64,000 bases of DNA. It comes from Pseudomonas kuykendallii. GTDB lineage: Bacteria > Pseudomonadota > Gammaproteobacteria > Pseudomonadales > Pseudomonadaceae. A program made the translations under genes and the position numbers. The notes below the pieces were generated by a model. It had not been told where the DNA came from. It saw only the letters and a program-made list of their open reading frames with translations, and did no database searches. This document shows, piece by piece, positions 48,373 to 56,524 of the stretch. The DNA lies in contig NZ_FNNU01000002.1 of NCBI RefSeq assembly GCF_900106975.1, forward strand, positions 310,001 to 374,000, read 5' to 3'. The stretch's first letter is position 1, and the number at the start of each line of letters is the position of its first letter.

Positions 48373-49649
48373 TGCCTATCGCGTCGACGTCCCGGGTCTT
48401 CGATGTGGCGCAACGGTGCCGGTTGATGCTCATCCTGCTGTCCTTTTTCGCATTGCTGGTCGGCCGTTTCTACTGGTATGGAGAGACCACCTCCTGGGCC
48501 GCCTTCATCCGCGCCTCCCTGTTCGCTGCCCTGCTATTGGCGCTGGCGGAATGGAAAAGCATCCGCCCCTTTTTGCAGGGCAATGCCTTTGCATTTCTTC
48601 TGCTGGGCTTCATGGCGTACTTGGCGGCCAACAGCATTTGTCTGGGTGATGGCAAGACGGCCCGCAGGGTGGCATTGCTCATTGCATTGCTGGTTGCGGT
48701 GAGGTGCGTTGTAAGCAAGGCGCCCGGAGCGATGAGGGGCCTGTTGATGCTGATGGTGGTGGTGTCGGCCGGGGTGGCACTCTTCAGCATCTTCAACCTG
48801 CATGCGGCGGGCATGCTCAATTTCCAGTATCGCAGGGGAAGTATCGAAGGCTCCGGCGTTCCGGGCTTCGCAGAATTCGAAAACAGCATTCTGGCGGCCC
48901 TCGAGCTCGGCTTTTCCTGCGTGACGGCCTGCTGGCTTCTGCTGCAGGCGCGAGGCCGATGGCTGCAGGTGTTGCTCCTGTGCTGTGCGCTGGCCGTCGC
49001 CGCCTACATCTACCTGACCTATGGACGGACGGGATGGCTGGCCACCCTCGCGGGCTGCGGCATCGTGATGCTTTTCGGCGTCGAGCCTCGGCAGAGAGGG
49101 CGTCTGCTACTCGCGGGCTTGGCGGTCGGTATCGTCGTAGTGGTGGTTTTCCATGAGCGCCTCGCCTACGAACTGTTCAACCGACAGCTGACCAATCGCG
49201 ACGAGATATGGGCGATGGTGCTGGATCTGATGCCGGACCACTGGCTATTCGGCCATGGCGCCGACACCAGCCTTAGCCGAATGCTGGGCCATCGCCCGTT
49301 GGGTGGCGGGAAGCCCGTCCTGATCGCGCACGCCCACAGCATCTACATGGAAGTGCTGTTCAACTACGGGTTGGTTGGCCTGAGCGGCTTCGTTTCAGTG
49401 CTGCTTTTTGCCGGGAACCGGCTCTGGGCACAACGCAAAGAGCCGCTGGCGCTGTTCTGGCTTGCGGTGCTGGTCGGCGGTGCGCTGGGGATGCTGTTCG
49501 ATTTCAGCTCCTTCGTATCCACGCCCAATCTTCTGTGGCTATGGTTCTGGTTGCCGGTCGCCTGGGCTTTTGCGTTGTCGGGAGCCGTGCAGCATCGGCA
49601 GATAACGGCGCCGCTAGCCAAGCTCCATGGTGTGAAAGAGAAACTCTGA
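48372..49649 (+). CDS. waaL: O-antigen ligase WaaL
   Basis: The 425-residue polytopic inner-membrane protein (about 11-12 helices) joins undecaprenyl-linked O antigen to lipid A-core on the periplasmic side. The large periplasmic loop between later helices contains RNQLTNRDEIWAM-like sequence (here NRQLTNRDEIWAMVLDLMPD) and AHAHSIYMEVLFNYGLVGL, with His320 and His322. This is the conserved region of the Wzy_C/WaaL family, including the essential His. In PAO1, as I recall it, waaL lies on the other side of msbA, so the gene is relocated here. Its start overlaps the preceding stop. Confidence 0.87.
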   Translation: MPIASTSRVFDVAQRCRLMLILLSFFALLVGRFYWYGETTSWAAFIRASLFAALLLALAEWKSIRPFLQGNAFAFLLLGFMAYLAANSICLGDGKTARRVALLIALLVAVRCVVSKAPGAMRGLLMLMVVVSAGVALFSIFNLHAAGMLNFQYRRGSIEGSGVPGFAEFENSILAALELGFSCVTACWLLLQARGRWLQVLLLCCALAVAAYIYLTYGRTGWLATLAGCGIVMLFGVEPRQRGRLLLAGLAVGIVVVVVFHERLAYELFNRQLTNRDEIWAMVLDLMPDHWLFGHGADTSLSRMLGHRPLGGGKPVLIAHAHSIYMEVLFNYGLVGLSGFVSVLLFAGNRLWAQRKEPLALFWLAVLVGGALGMLFDFSSFVSTPNLLWLWFWLPVAWAFALSGAVQHRQITAPLAKLHGVKEKL

Positions 49650-49806
49650 AAAATCGCGGCGTTTTCCTCTGAAAGAGTAGCGCCGCCGATACGTTCCCCT
49701 TGCTGAAACCCGAGACTCCCACGGTGCCGCGCCAGGCGGCTGCGCGGGATGTCACCTCGGCCCGCCATGTTATTATCCGCGCCGATTTCGCTGTCCGGAG
49801 TTACCC

Positions 49807-51228
49807 ATGAAGCTGTCCATGCCCCGTTTCGATCAGGCCCCGGTATTGGTGGTCGGTGATGTCATGCTCGACCGCTATTGGCATGGCGGCACGTCGCGGA
49901 TTTCTCCGGAGGCGCCTGTCCCCGTCGTGCGTGTCGATCAGATCGAGGATCGTCCGGGTGGCGCGGCCAACGTCGCGCTGAACATCGCAGCACTCGGCGC
50001 GCCGGCGTTTCTCGTCGGTGTCACCGGCGAGGACGAGGCCGCGCGGAGTTTGGGCGACAGCCTGGCAGCGGCCAAGGTCTCGGCGCATTTCCAGCGCATC
50101 GCGCACCAGCCGACCATCGTCAAGCTGCGCGTGCTCAGCCGTCATCAGCAGTTGCTGCGGATGGACTTCGAGGAACCGTTCGAGACCGACGCGGCGGCGA
50201 TGGCGGTGGAGGTCGAGCGCCTGCTGGCCGGGGTGCGTGTGCTGGTGCTTTCCGACTACGGCAAGGGCGCGTTGAAGAACCACCAGGTGCTGATCCAGGC
50301 GGCGCGCGCGCGCGGGATACCGGTGCTGGCCGATCCGAAAGGCAAGAATTTCGAGATCTACCGCGGCGCGACGCTGATCACGCCGAACCTGGTCGAGTTC
50401 GAGGCGATCGTCGGCGCTTGCCCGGACGAGGCCGATCTGGTCGCCAAGGGCGCGCAGTTGATGAGTGATCTCGAACTCGGCGCCTTGCTGGTTACCCGCG
50501 GCGAGCATGGCATGACGCTTCTGCGCCCCGATCAGCCGCCGCTGCACCTGCCGGCGCGTGCGCGGGAGGTGTTCGACGTCACAGGCGCGGGCGACACGGT
50601 GATTTCCACCCTGGCCGCCGCGCTGGCGGCGGGCGAGGCGCTTCCCCAGGCGGTGGCGTTGGCCAACCTGGCGGCGGGCATCGTGGTCGGCAAACTGGGT
50701 ACGGCGGCGATCAGTGCTCCCGAGTTGCGCCGCGCGGTTCAGCGCGAAGAGGGTTCGGAGCGCGGCGTGCTGGGTCTCGAACAGTTGCAGTTGGCGATGG
50801 AGGACGCGCGCGCCCACGGCGAGAAGATCGTCTTCACCAACGGCTGCTTCGACATCCTCCATGCGGGGCACGTGACCTACCTGGAACAGGCCCGCGCGCA
50901 GGGTGATCGGTTGGTCGTCGCGGTCAACGACGATGCCTCGGTCAGTCGCCTGAAGGGCCCTGGCCGTCCGATCAACTCGGTGGACCGGCGGATGGCCGTG
51001 CTGGCTGGCCTGGGCGCAGTGGACTGGGTGGTCAGCTTTGCCGAAGACACTCCGGAAAACCTGCTCGAACAGCTGAAGCCGGACGTGCTGGTCAAAGGCG
51101 GCGACTACGGCATCGAGGGCGTGGTCGGCGCCTCCATCGTCAAGGCCTATGGCGGCGAGGTGCGGGTGCTCGGCCTGGTGGAGAACAGCTCCACCACCGC
51201 CATCGTCGAGAAAATCCGCAGCCGCTAG
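49807..51228 (+). CDS. hldE: Bifunctional heptose 7-phosphate kinase / heptose 1-phosphate adenylyltransferase (HldE)
   Basis: The 473-residue enzyme supplies ADP-heptose for the heptosyltransferases in this locus. The N-terminal ribokinase-type domain (1-about 315) has DRYWHGGTSRISPEAPVPVV, RPGGAANVALNIAAL and the catalytic DVTGAGDTVISTLAAALA. The C-terminal cytidylyltransferase-like domain (about 340-473) has VFTNGCFDILHAGHVTYLEQ with the HxGH motif. Length agrees with PA4996 (474, rfaE). The 157-base gap upstream contains TATTAT at 49771 as a possible -10 box, without a clear -35. Confidence 0.95.
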   Translation: MKLSMPRFDQAPVLVVGDVMLDRYWHGGTSRISPEAPVPVVRVDQIEDRPGGAANVALNIAALGAPAFLVGVTGEDEAARSLGDSLAAAKVSAHFQRIAHQPTIVKLRVLSRHQQLLRMDFEEPFETDAAAMAVEVERLLAGVRVLVLSDYGKGALKNHQVLIQAARARGIPVLADPKGKNFEIYRGATLITPNLVEFEAIVGACPDEADLVAKGAQLMSDLELGALLVTRGEHGMTLLRPDQPPLHLPARAREVFDVTGAGDTVISTLAAALAAGEALPQAVALANLAAGIVVGKLGTAAISAPELRRAVQREEGSERGVLGLEQLQLAMEDARAHGEKIVFTNGCFDILHAGHVTYLEQARAQGDRLVVAVNDDASVSRLKGPGRPINSVDRRMAVLAGLGAVDWVVSFAEDTPENLLEQLKPDVLVKGGDYGIEGVVGASIVKAYGGEVRVLGLVENSSTTAIVEKIRSR

Positions 51229-51242
51229 GGGCTGGCGTCCGA

Positions 51243-51261
51243 GCCGGGTCTTCGATCCGGC
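51243..51261 (+). terminator. Hairpin after hldE
   Basis: GCCGGGTC and GATCCGGC pair (one G-T wobble) around a TTC loop, starting 14 bases past the hldE stop in the convergent gap to the gene at 51372. There is no T tract, so its strength as a terminator is uncertain. Confidence 0.38.
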
Positions 51262-51371
51262 CCGATGCCGAACCCGGCGAGCCATCCGTAAATGGCGCCG
51301 GAGGGCTCGAGCTCATCGACCTTCCTGCTTCGGATCCGATCGCCCCCACATGCCGTGAGGCGGCGGGCGTC

Positions 51372-52280
51372 TCAACCCTGCTCTTTTGCCTGCCGCGGCG
51401 TCGCCAGGACGTTCTGCCGGGCCAGCCAGTCTTTCCATGGGGTGCGCTCGTCGCGTACCAGCCAGCCTTGCTGCGGCGCGAAGCTTTCGGCCAGCCACAG
51501 TCCGCGGGTGCTCACCGGCAGCAACACGCCGCGCTTGAGGCGCAGCAGCTCGCCGGTCGGGCGCCGCTGGTCCAGGGCCACTAGGTAGATATCGCCCCGT
51601 GAGCGATCCAGGCGCGAGACCAGCTTGCCTTCTTCGAGCACTTCGTCGACGTGGAACAGGCTCGGCAGGCGCGTCTCCTTGGGCAGGTCGAGGCGCATGT
51701 CGTAGACCAGTTGCAACGACGCAGTGGGCAGGTGCACATAGGCGCGCGGGCGCTCGAGCAGGCGCAGGTTGCCGCACTGCACCGGGCGCGCGGCACCCGA
51801 TAGCGGGCTGAGGCGGAAATGCGCCAGCTCGCGGTAACGCAGCACGCTCTGGTAGGGCGTCGGCAGCCAGGTATCGCCGAAGCGCCCGGCGAGCCAGCCG
51901 TCGGGCGTTTCCAGCAGGCACTCTTCGGCGACTTCGTTGATCGCGGTGAGCAGCGGCAGGTTCAGTTCGTGGGCCGGCACGTAGCCGGAGATCAGCTTGA
52001 GCACCACGTCGCCGCGGTCGTGGCGGCGTTGGCGCACCAGAATCCAGTACTCACGGCCTTGCCAGCTCAGCGTCAGGCGCACCGAGACGCCGAGATTGGC
52101 CAGCTCGGCCGAGAACCGCTGGCCGTCGTCGATCTGCAGCGGCCGCCGGCGTTCGAGCATCTGGGTGAAGTTGAGCGGCATCCCCAGGCTCCGGTAGCTG
52201 AGCCCGTCCGGGGTGGCTTCGACCAGCAGCGGCAGGGTCTTGAAGGAGCTCGGGTCCTTGCGGGCGAGGGTGCGCGGCAT
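51372..52280 (-). CDS. Conserved hypothetical protein (PA4993 type)
   Basis: This 302-residue protein is of unknown function. It has no signal peptide or membrane helix. A stretch near residues 99-122 (GYVPAHELNLPLLTAINEVA then EECLL) resembles a Nudix box with the initial G-x5-E intact, but the spacing to the following E-x-x-E-E is two residues too long and the usual Arg is Asn. FRLSPLSGAARPVQCGN and AYVHLPTASLQLVYDMRL follow. It could therefore be a divergent Nudix-fold protein or simply unrelated. It lies downstream of the aldo/keto reductase on the same strand. Confidence 0.65.
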   Translation of the reverse strand: MPRTLARKDPSSFKTLPLLVEATPDGLSYRSLGMPLNFTQMLERRRPLQIDDGQRFSAELANLGVSVRLTLSWQGREYWILVRQRRHDRGDVVLKLISGYVPAHELNLPLLTAINEVAEECLLETPDGWLAGRFGDTWLPTPYQSVLRYRELAHFRLSPLSGAARPVQCGNLRLLERPRAYVHLPTASLQLVYDMRLDLPKETRLPSLFHVDEVLEEGKLVSRLDRSRGDIYLVALDQRRPTGELLRLKRGVLLPVSTRGLWLAESFAPQQGWLVRDERTPWKDWLARQNVLATPRQAKEQG

Positions 52281-52322
52281 CTTGACTCCTTGGCAGGTCG
52301 GCGCCGCTGGGGCGGCTTGTTG

Positions 52323-53132
52323 TTATCCGGCGATCACCGTTGCAGCGGTCGCCACGTTATGCGACAGGTGCAGCGGATCGATGGTTCCTACGATGGCGCC
52401 GGTGACGCCGGGGTGCGAAAACAGCAACTCGAAGCTGGCGCGCACCGGGTCGACGCCCGCTCCGAGGCAGGCATGGCCGCTGGCCAGCGCCTTCTTCACC
52501 AGGATCGCCTTGCCCAGCTCGGCGGCGCGGTCGAGCACCGGGCGCTCGCCCTGCTCGGCGAGATTGTAGGTGACCATCGCGCAGTCGCCCTGCTCGAGTG
52601 CCAGCAGGCCGCCCTCGACGGTCTTGCCGGACAGCCCGAAGGCGCGGATCTTGCCCTCGCGCTTGAAGTCGGCCAGCGCCTCGTAGAGTCCACTGTCGCG
52701 CAGGATTGCGGTGTCGTTGCCATCCGAATGGATCAGCAGCAGGTCGATGAAGTCGGTCTCCAAACGCTGCAGGCTGCGTTCGAGCGAACGGCGCGCGTGC
52801 GCCGGAGTGAAGTCGAAGTGCGACTGGCCGTCGTCGAATTCCTCGCCGACCTTGCTGACGATCACCCAGTCGTTGCGCTGGCCGCGCAGCAGCGGGCCGA
52901 GGCGTTCTTCGCTGCGCCCGTAGGCCGGCGCGGTATCGATGAGGTTGATGCCCAGGTGGCGGGCCAGCGCGAGCAGCTGCCGCGCTTCGGCGTCGTCCGG
53001 GATGCGGAAGCCGCTGGGGTATTTGACGCCCTGATCGCGGCCCAGCTTCACCGTGCCCAGGCCGAGCGGCGACACCGTCAGGCCGGTGCTGCCGAGGGGG
53101 CGATGCAGGCCGTGCAGGGTCGCGACGCTCAT
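52323..53132 (-). CDS. Aldo/keto reductase family protein
   Basis: The 269-residue TIM-barrel enzyme has GLGTVKLGRDQG, LIDTAPAYGRSEERLGPLL (Asp and Tyr of the catalytic tetrad), VIVSKVGEEF (Lys) and IDLLLIHSDGND (His). NADPH-dependent reduction of a carbonyl is expected, but the substrate is unknown. The ATG at 53132 overlaps the stop of the upstream FAD oxidoreductase by four bases, so the two are coupled; an open frame to 53381 is internal to that gene. It corresponds to PA4992. Confidence 0.88.
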   Translation of the reverse strand: MSVATLHGLHRPLGSTGLTVSPLGLGTVKLGRDQGVKYPSGFRIPDDAEARQLLALARHLGINLIDTAPAYGRSEERLGPLLRGQRNDWVIVSKVGEEFDDGQSHFDFTPAHARRSLERSLQRLETDFIDLLLIHSDGNDTAILRDSGLYEALADFKREGKIRAFGLSGKTVEGGLLALEQGDCAMVTYNLAEQGERPVLDRAAELGKAILVKKALASGHACLGAGVDPVRASFELLFSHPGVTGAIVGTIDPLHLSHNVATAATVIAG

Positions 53133-54304
53133 TCGAACAGTTCCTCCCACACCGGCTGGCCGAGCGGAGGGCGCGGCAGGGCTCCGGCGGCGGATTTCTC
53201 GCCGGGCCGGATGCCGTCGCGCTCGAGGGCGACGAACACGCGATCGGCGAAGTCCGGCGCCAGCGCCAGCTTGGTTGGCCAGCCGACGAGGAGCTTGCCC
53301 TGTTCGGCGAGGAAGGCGTTGTCGGGACGCGTCAGCCCGGATTGCTGCGGCTCGGCGCGCTCCACGCGCAGGGTCGCCCATTGCGCCTGCGACAGGTCGA
53401 TCCAGGGCAACAGGTCGTGCAGTTCCTTCTGCGCGGCGCCGATCTGCGCGGCTTCGTCGCGCGCCACGCCTTCGGCTTCGGCGAGGTCACCGCCCAGGTA
53501 CCAGACCCACTGGCCGTCGGCGGCCGGATGGCTGGTGACGGTCACCCGCGGCTTGCTGCCGCCGCCCAGGCAATGTGCGTAGAGCGGTTTCAGCGTTGGC
53601 GCCTTGACCAGCACCATGTGCAGCGGGCGGCGCTGCATCGCTGGCTGAGCGAGGTTCAGGCGGGCGAGCAGGTCCTGGTTGCCGGCGCCGGCGATGAACA
53701 CCACGCGCTGCGCGCGGATTTCACGGTCGTCGACCCGCAGACCCACCAGGTGACCGTTCTCCTCGAGGGGCGCGACCTGCTGGCCGGCCAGCAGGCTGTC
53801 GCCAGCGAGTTCAGCCAGTCGCGCGATCAGGCTCGGCACGTCGAGGACCAGTTCGGCGAGGCGGTAGACCTTGCCCTTGAACCTGGGATGCTGCAGCGCC
53901 GGCGGCAGTTGCTCGCCCTTTACCTGGTCGACGCGGCCACGCACCGCCTTGCTGGCGAAGAAGCTGGTGAGGTTGCCGGCCAGGGTGCCGGGCGACCATA
54001 GGTAATGCGCCTCGGACAGCACGCGCACGCCGGCGAGGTCCAGTTCGCCGCTGCCGGACAGCGCCTCACGCCAGCGCCGCGGCATGTCGGCGATGGCTTC
54101 GGAGGCGCCGGTCAGCGCGCCATGCAGCGCGTACTTGGCGCCGCCGTGGATGATGCCCTGGGACTTCAGGCTCTGCCCGCCGCCGAGCGCGCCGCTTTCC
54201 ACCAGCACGGTGGAATAGCCGGCGCGGCGCAGGCGGGCGTTGAGCCAGAGGCCGGCGACACCGCCGCCGACTATCAGGACATCGGTATGCAAAGCGTTGG
54301 ACAT
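53129..54304 (-). CDS. FAD-dependent oxidoreductase (DAO family)
   Basis: The 391-residue protein has an N-terminal dinucleotide-binding VLIVGGGVAGLWLNARLRRA with the GxGxxG motif, then GGGQSLKSQGIIHGGAKYAL typical of glycerol-3-phosphate/D-amino-acid oxidase-type flavoproteins. RVVFIAGAGNQDLLARL and QGKLLVGWPTKLALAP fit the C-terminal FAD region. The substrate is unknown. The start at 54304 is taken because the FAD motif begins 8 residues later; the frame extends to 54376 without support. It forms an operon with the aldo/keto reductase and corresponds to PA4991. Confidence 0.87.
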   Translation of the reverse strand: MSNALHTDVLIVGGGVAGLWLNARLRRAGYSTVLVESGALGGGQSLKSQGIIHGGAKYALHGALTGASEAIADMPRRWREALSGSGELDLAGVRVLSEAHYLWSPGTLAGNLTSFFASKAVRGRVDQVKGEQLPPALQHPRFKGKVYRLAELVLDVPSLIARLAELAGDSLLAGQQVAPLEENGHLVGLRVDDREIRAQRVVFIAGAGNQDLLARLNLAQPAMQRRPLHMVLVKAPTLKPLYAHCLGGGSKPRVTVTSHPAADGQWVWYLGGDLAEAEGVARDEAAQIGAAQKELHDLLPWIDLSQAQWATLRVERAEPQQSGLTRPDNAFLAEQGKLLVGWPTKLALAPDFADRVFVALERDGIRPGEKSAAGALPRPPLGQPVWEELFE

Positions 54305-54395
54305 TCGAGGGCTCGTCGTTCGAAAGCGGAAGGGGAGTATAAACCGCTGCCTGTCGCCTGCCGGAAGCTGCGACAAAGCAGACGCCGGAACCCGC

Positions 54396-54728
54396 TCAGT
54401 GGCCGGTACTGGCGGAGAACAGCTGGATCACCACCACACCGGCGACGATCAGGGCCATGCCGGCGATGGCGGGCAGATCGAGTTTCTGCCCGTAGATCAG
54501 CGCCGCGGCGATGCTCACCAGGACGATGCCCAGGCCCGCCCAGATCGCGTAGGCGATGCCGACTGGAATGCTCTTCACCACCAGCGCGAGCATCCAGAAC
54601 GACAGGCCGTAGCCGCAGATCACCAGCGCCAGCGGCAGCGGCTTGCTGAAACCGGCGAGCGATTTCATCGACGTGGTGGCGATCACTTCGGCGGCGATGG
54701 CGATGCCGAGATACAGGTAACCGGTCAT
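54396..54728 (-). CDS. SMR family multidrug efflux protein (EmrE-like)
   Basis: The 110-residue protein has four membrane helices and the SMR signature. YLYLGIAIAAEVIATTSMKS carries the essential membrane Glu (Glu14). Helix 2-3 has YGLSFWMLALVVKSIPVGIA and YAIWAGLGIVLVSIAAALI, the latter containing the Trp63-equivalent. Such dimers exchange cationic toxic compounds for protons. The PAO1 equivalent is PA4990, described as the P. aeruginosa EmrE. It is 91 bases downstream of the FAD oxidoreductase start, on the same strand. Confidence 0.92.
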   Translation of the reverse strand: MTGYLYLGIAIAAEVIATTSMKSLAGFSKPLPLALVICGYGLSFWMLALVVKSIPVGIAYAIWAGLGIVLVSIAAALIYGQKLDLPAIAGMALIVAGVVVIQLFSASTGH

Positions 54729-54869
54729 GTTCGGGACTCCTTATCGAGCGGCGGATTCTAACCGCTGCGCCGCGTTCGCAGGGCCGGGTTCGGCCCGTCG
54801 GCGTCGGTGTCGCCCCGGCGCACGCGCCAGCGGGAAATTCCGCAGGGTTTTTTGCTACGCTGCGCGCCC

Positions 54870-56138
54870 ATGAACCGACGCCTCTACAGCCTGATTTTCC
54901 ATCTCGCCCTGCCGATCATCGTCGCTCGCCTGTTCTGGCGCGCGCGCCGCGCTCCGGCCTACGCCCAGCGCATCGGCGAGCGTTTCGCCCTGGCGCTGCC
55001 CGAGGTCGCTCCCGGCGGCATCTGGGTGCATGCGGTGTCGGTGGGCGAAAGCATCGCCGCGGCGCCGATGATCCGCGCCCTGCGCCAGCGCTACCCGGAC
55101 CTGCCGATCACCGTCACCTGCATGACCCCCACCGGCTCCGAGCGCATCCGCGCGCTGTTCGGCGACCAGGTCGCCCATTGCTACCTGCCCTACGACCTGC
55201 CGTGGGCGGCGGCGCGCTTCCTGCGCCGGCTGCGGCCACGCCTGGCGGTGATCATGGAAACCGAGCTGTGGCCGAATCACATCCACCAGTGCGCCCGCCG
55301 TGGCATTCCGGTAGCCCTCGCCAATGCACGGCTGTCCGAACGCTCGGCGCGGGGCTATGCGCGTTTCGCCAGGCTCACCGCGCCGATGCTCGCCGAGCTG
55401 GCGCTGATCGCGGTGCAGAGCGAGGTGGAGGCTCAGCGTTTCCGCCAACTGGGCGCGCGGGCGAAATGCGTCGAGGTGACCGGATCGATCAAGTTCGACC
55501 TGAGCATCGACCCGGCGCTGGTCGAGCGCGCCACCGCGTTGCGCGAGGCGTGGCAGGCCACGGCGCGGCCACTGTGGATCGCCGCCAGCACTCACGCGGG
55601 CGAGGACGAGGTGCTGCTGGCCGCGCATCGGCGGTTGCTGGCGCGCCGTCCCGATGCGCTGCTGATCCTGGTGCCGCGCCACCCGGAACGCTTCGACGCG
55701 GTGTTCGAGCTGTGCCGGCAGAGCGGTTTCGGCAGCGTGCGTCGGTCCACCGGCGAGCGCCCGGGCGCGGAAACCTCGGTGCTGGTCGGCGACACCATGG
55801 GCGAGCTGCTGTTTCTCTACGCGCTGGCCGACCTGGCGTTCGTCGGCGGCAGCCTGGTGCCGAACGGCGGGCACAACCTGCTGGAGCCCGCCGCGCTGGG
55901 TAAACCGGTGCTCAGCGGTCCGCACCTGTTCAATTTCCTCGACATCGCCGCGCAACTGCGCGAAGCCGGCGCGCTGGTGGAGGTCGCCGATGGCGATGCC
56001 CTGGCCGAGCGGCTGGACGGGCTGTTCGCCGACCGTCTGCGCGCGCAGGCCATGGCGGATGCCGGCCTGCGTGTGATGCGGGCCAACGAGGGCGCGCTCG
56101 GGCGGCTGCTGGCGGGCCTGGGGCGGTTGCTGGATTAG
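54870..56138 (+). CDS. waaA: Kdo transferase WaaA
   Basis: The 422-residue membrane-anchored GT30 enzyme adds two Kdo residues to lipid IVA, the first step of core synthesis. An N-terminal hydrophobic segment (LYSLIFHLALPIIVARLFWR) anchors it. VHAVSVGESIAAAPMIRAL, METELWPNHIHQCARRGIPV, NARLSERSARGYARF, VTGSIKFDL and FVGGSLVPNGGHNLLEPAAL are all family hallmarks, including the catalytic Glu near residue 41-58 in VGES. Length is close to PA4988 (425). The ATG at 54870 gives the family N-terminus. It is divergent from the SMR gene. Confidence 0.95.
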   Translation: MNRRLYSLIFHLALPIIVARLFWRARRAPAYAQRIGERFALALPEVAPGGIWVHAVSVGESIAAAPMIRALRQRYPDLPITVTCMTPTGSERIRALFGDQVAHCYLPYDLPWAAARFLRRLRPRLAVIMETELWPNHIHQCARRGIPVALANARLSERSARGYARFARLTAPMLAELALIAVQSEVEAQRFRQLGARAKCVEVTGSIKFDLSIDPALVERATALREAWQATARPLWIAASTHAGEDEVLLAAHRRLLARRPDALLILVPRHPERFDAVFELCRQSGFGSVRRSTGERPGAETSVLVGDTMGELLFLYALADLAFVGGSLVPNGGHNLLEPAALGKPVLSGPHLFNFLDIAAQLREAGALVEVADGDALAERLDGLFADRLRAQAMADAGLRVMRANEGALGRLLAGLGRLLD

Positions 56139-56142
56139 CCGA

Positions 56143-56455
56143 GGCGGTGTGTCGCGAGGCTTCGCTGCGGTGGGCATGGCCCACCCTACGTCGAGGTGGG
56201 CGCTTTTGTAGGGTGGGTTAGGCCCGCGGTGCGGGTGCGGGCGTTTGCGGTGATTGGCGCCGTAACCCACCGGGCGGTGTGTCGCGAGGCTTCGCTGCGG
56301 TGGGCATGGCCCACCCTACGTAGAGGTGTGGCGCTTCTGTAGGGTGGGTTAGGCGTGCGGTGCGGGGGCGGGCGTTTGCGGTGCTTGGCGCCGTAACCCG
56401 CCGGGCGGTGTGTCGCCGGTCTCCGTTGCGGTGGGCGCGGCCCACCCTACGTCAG
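56143..56455. repeat. Tandem ~130-bp intergenic repeat with REP-like palindromes (about 2.4 copies)
   Basis: Two full units (56143-56272 and 56273-56403) and a partial third (56404-about 56455) begin with GGCGGTGTGTCG. Each contains the palindrome GTGGGCATGGCCCAC (third copy slightly changed), then CCCACCCTACG facing TGTAGGGTGGG, and ends near CGTAACCCACC or CGTAACCCGCC. The pattern of facing GTAGGGTGGG/CCCACC arms is that of repetitive extragenic palindromes known in Pseudomonas and relatives. It fills most of the 386-base gap between waaA and the terminator before tolC; no gene is seen in it. Confidence 0.8.
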
Positions 56456-56481
56456 TGGGCGCATGCGTATGTTCCACGCGT

Positions 56482-56512
56482 AAAAAAGCCCGGCATTTGC
56501 CGGGCTTTTTTT
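56482..56512. terminator. Bidirectional intrinsic terminator between waaA and tolC
   Basis: AAAAAAGCCCGGC and GCCGGGCTTTTTTT flank a short ATTT loop. The A and T tracts on both sides let it serve waaA (plus strand) and tolC (minus strand), which converge here. Confidence 0.92.
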
Positions 56513-56524
56513 CGTGCGTGTTGC

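Noticed and set aside
53133-53381. N-terminal extension of the aldo/keto reductase frame
   Set aside because: It lies within the FAD oxidoreductase gene and is Arg/Ala low complexity; the reductase fold begins right after 53132.
56143-56455. CRISPR array
   Set aside because: The repeat unit is about 130 bases in tandem with no unique spacers, and no cas genes are nearby.
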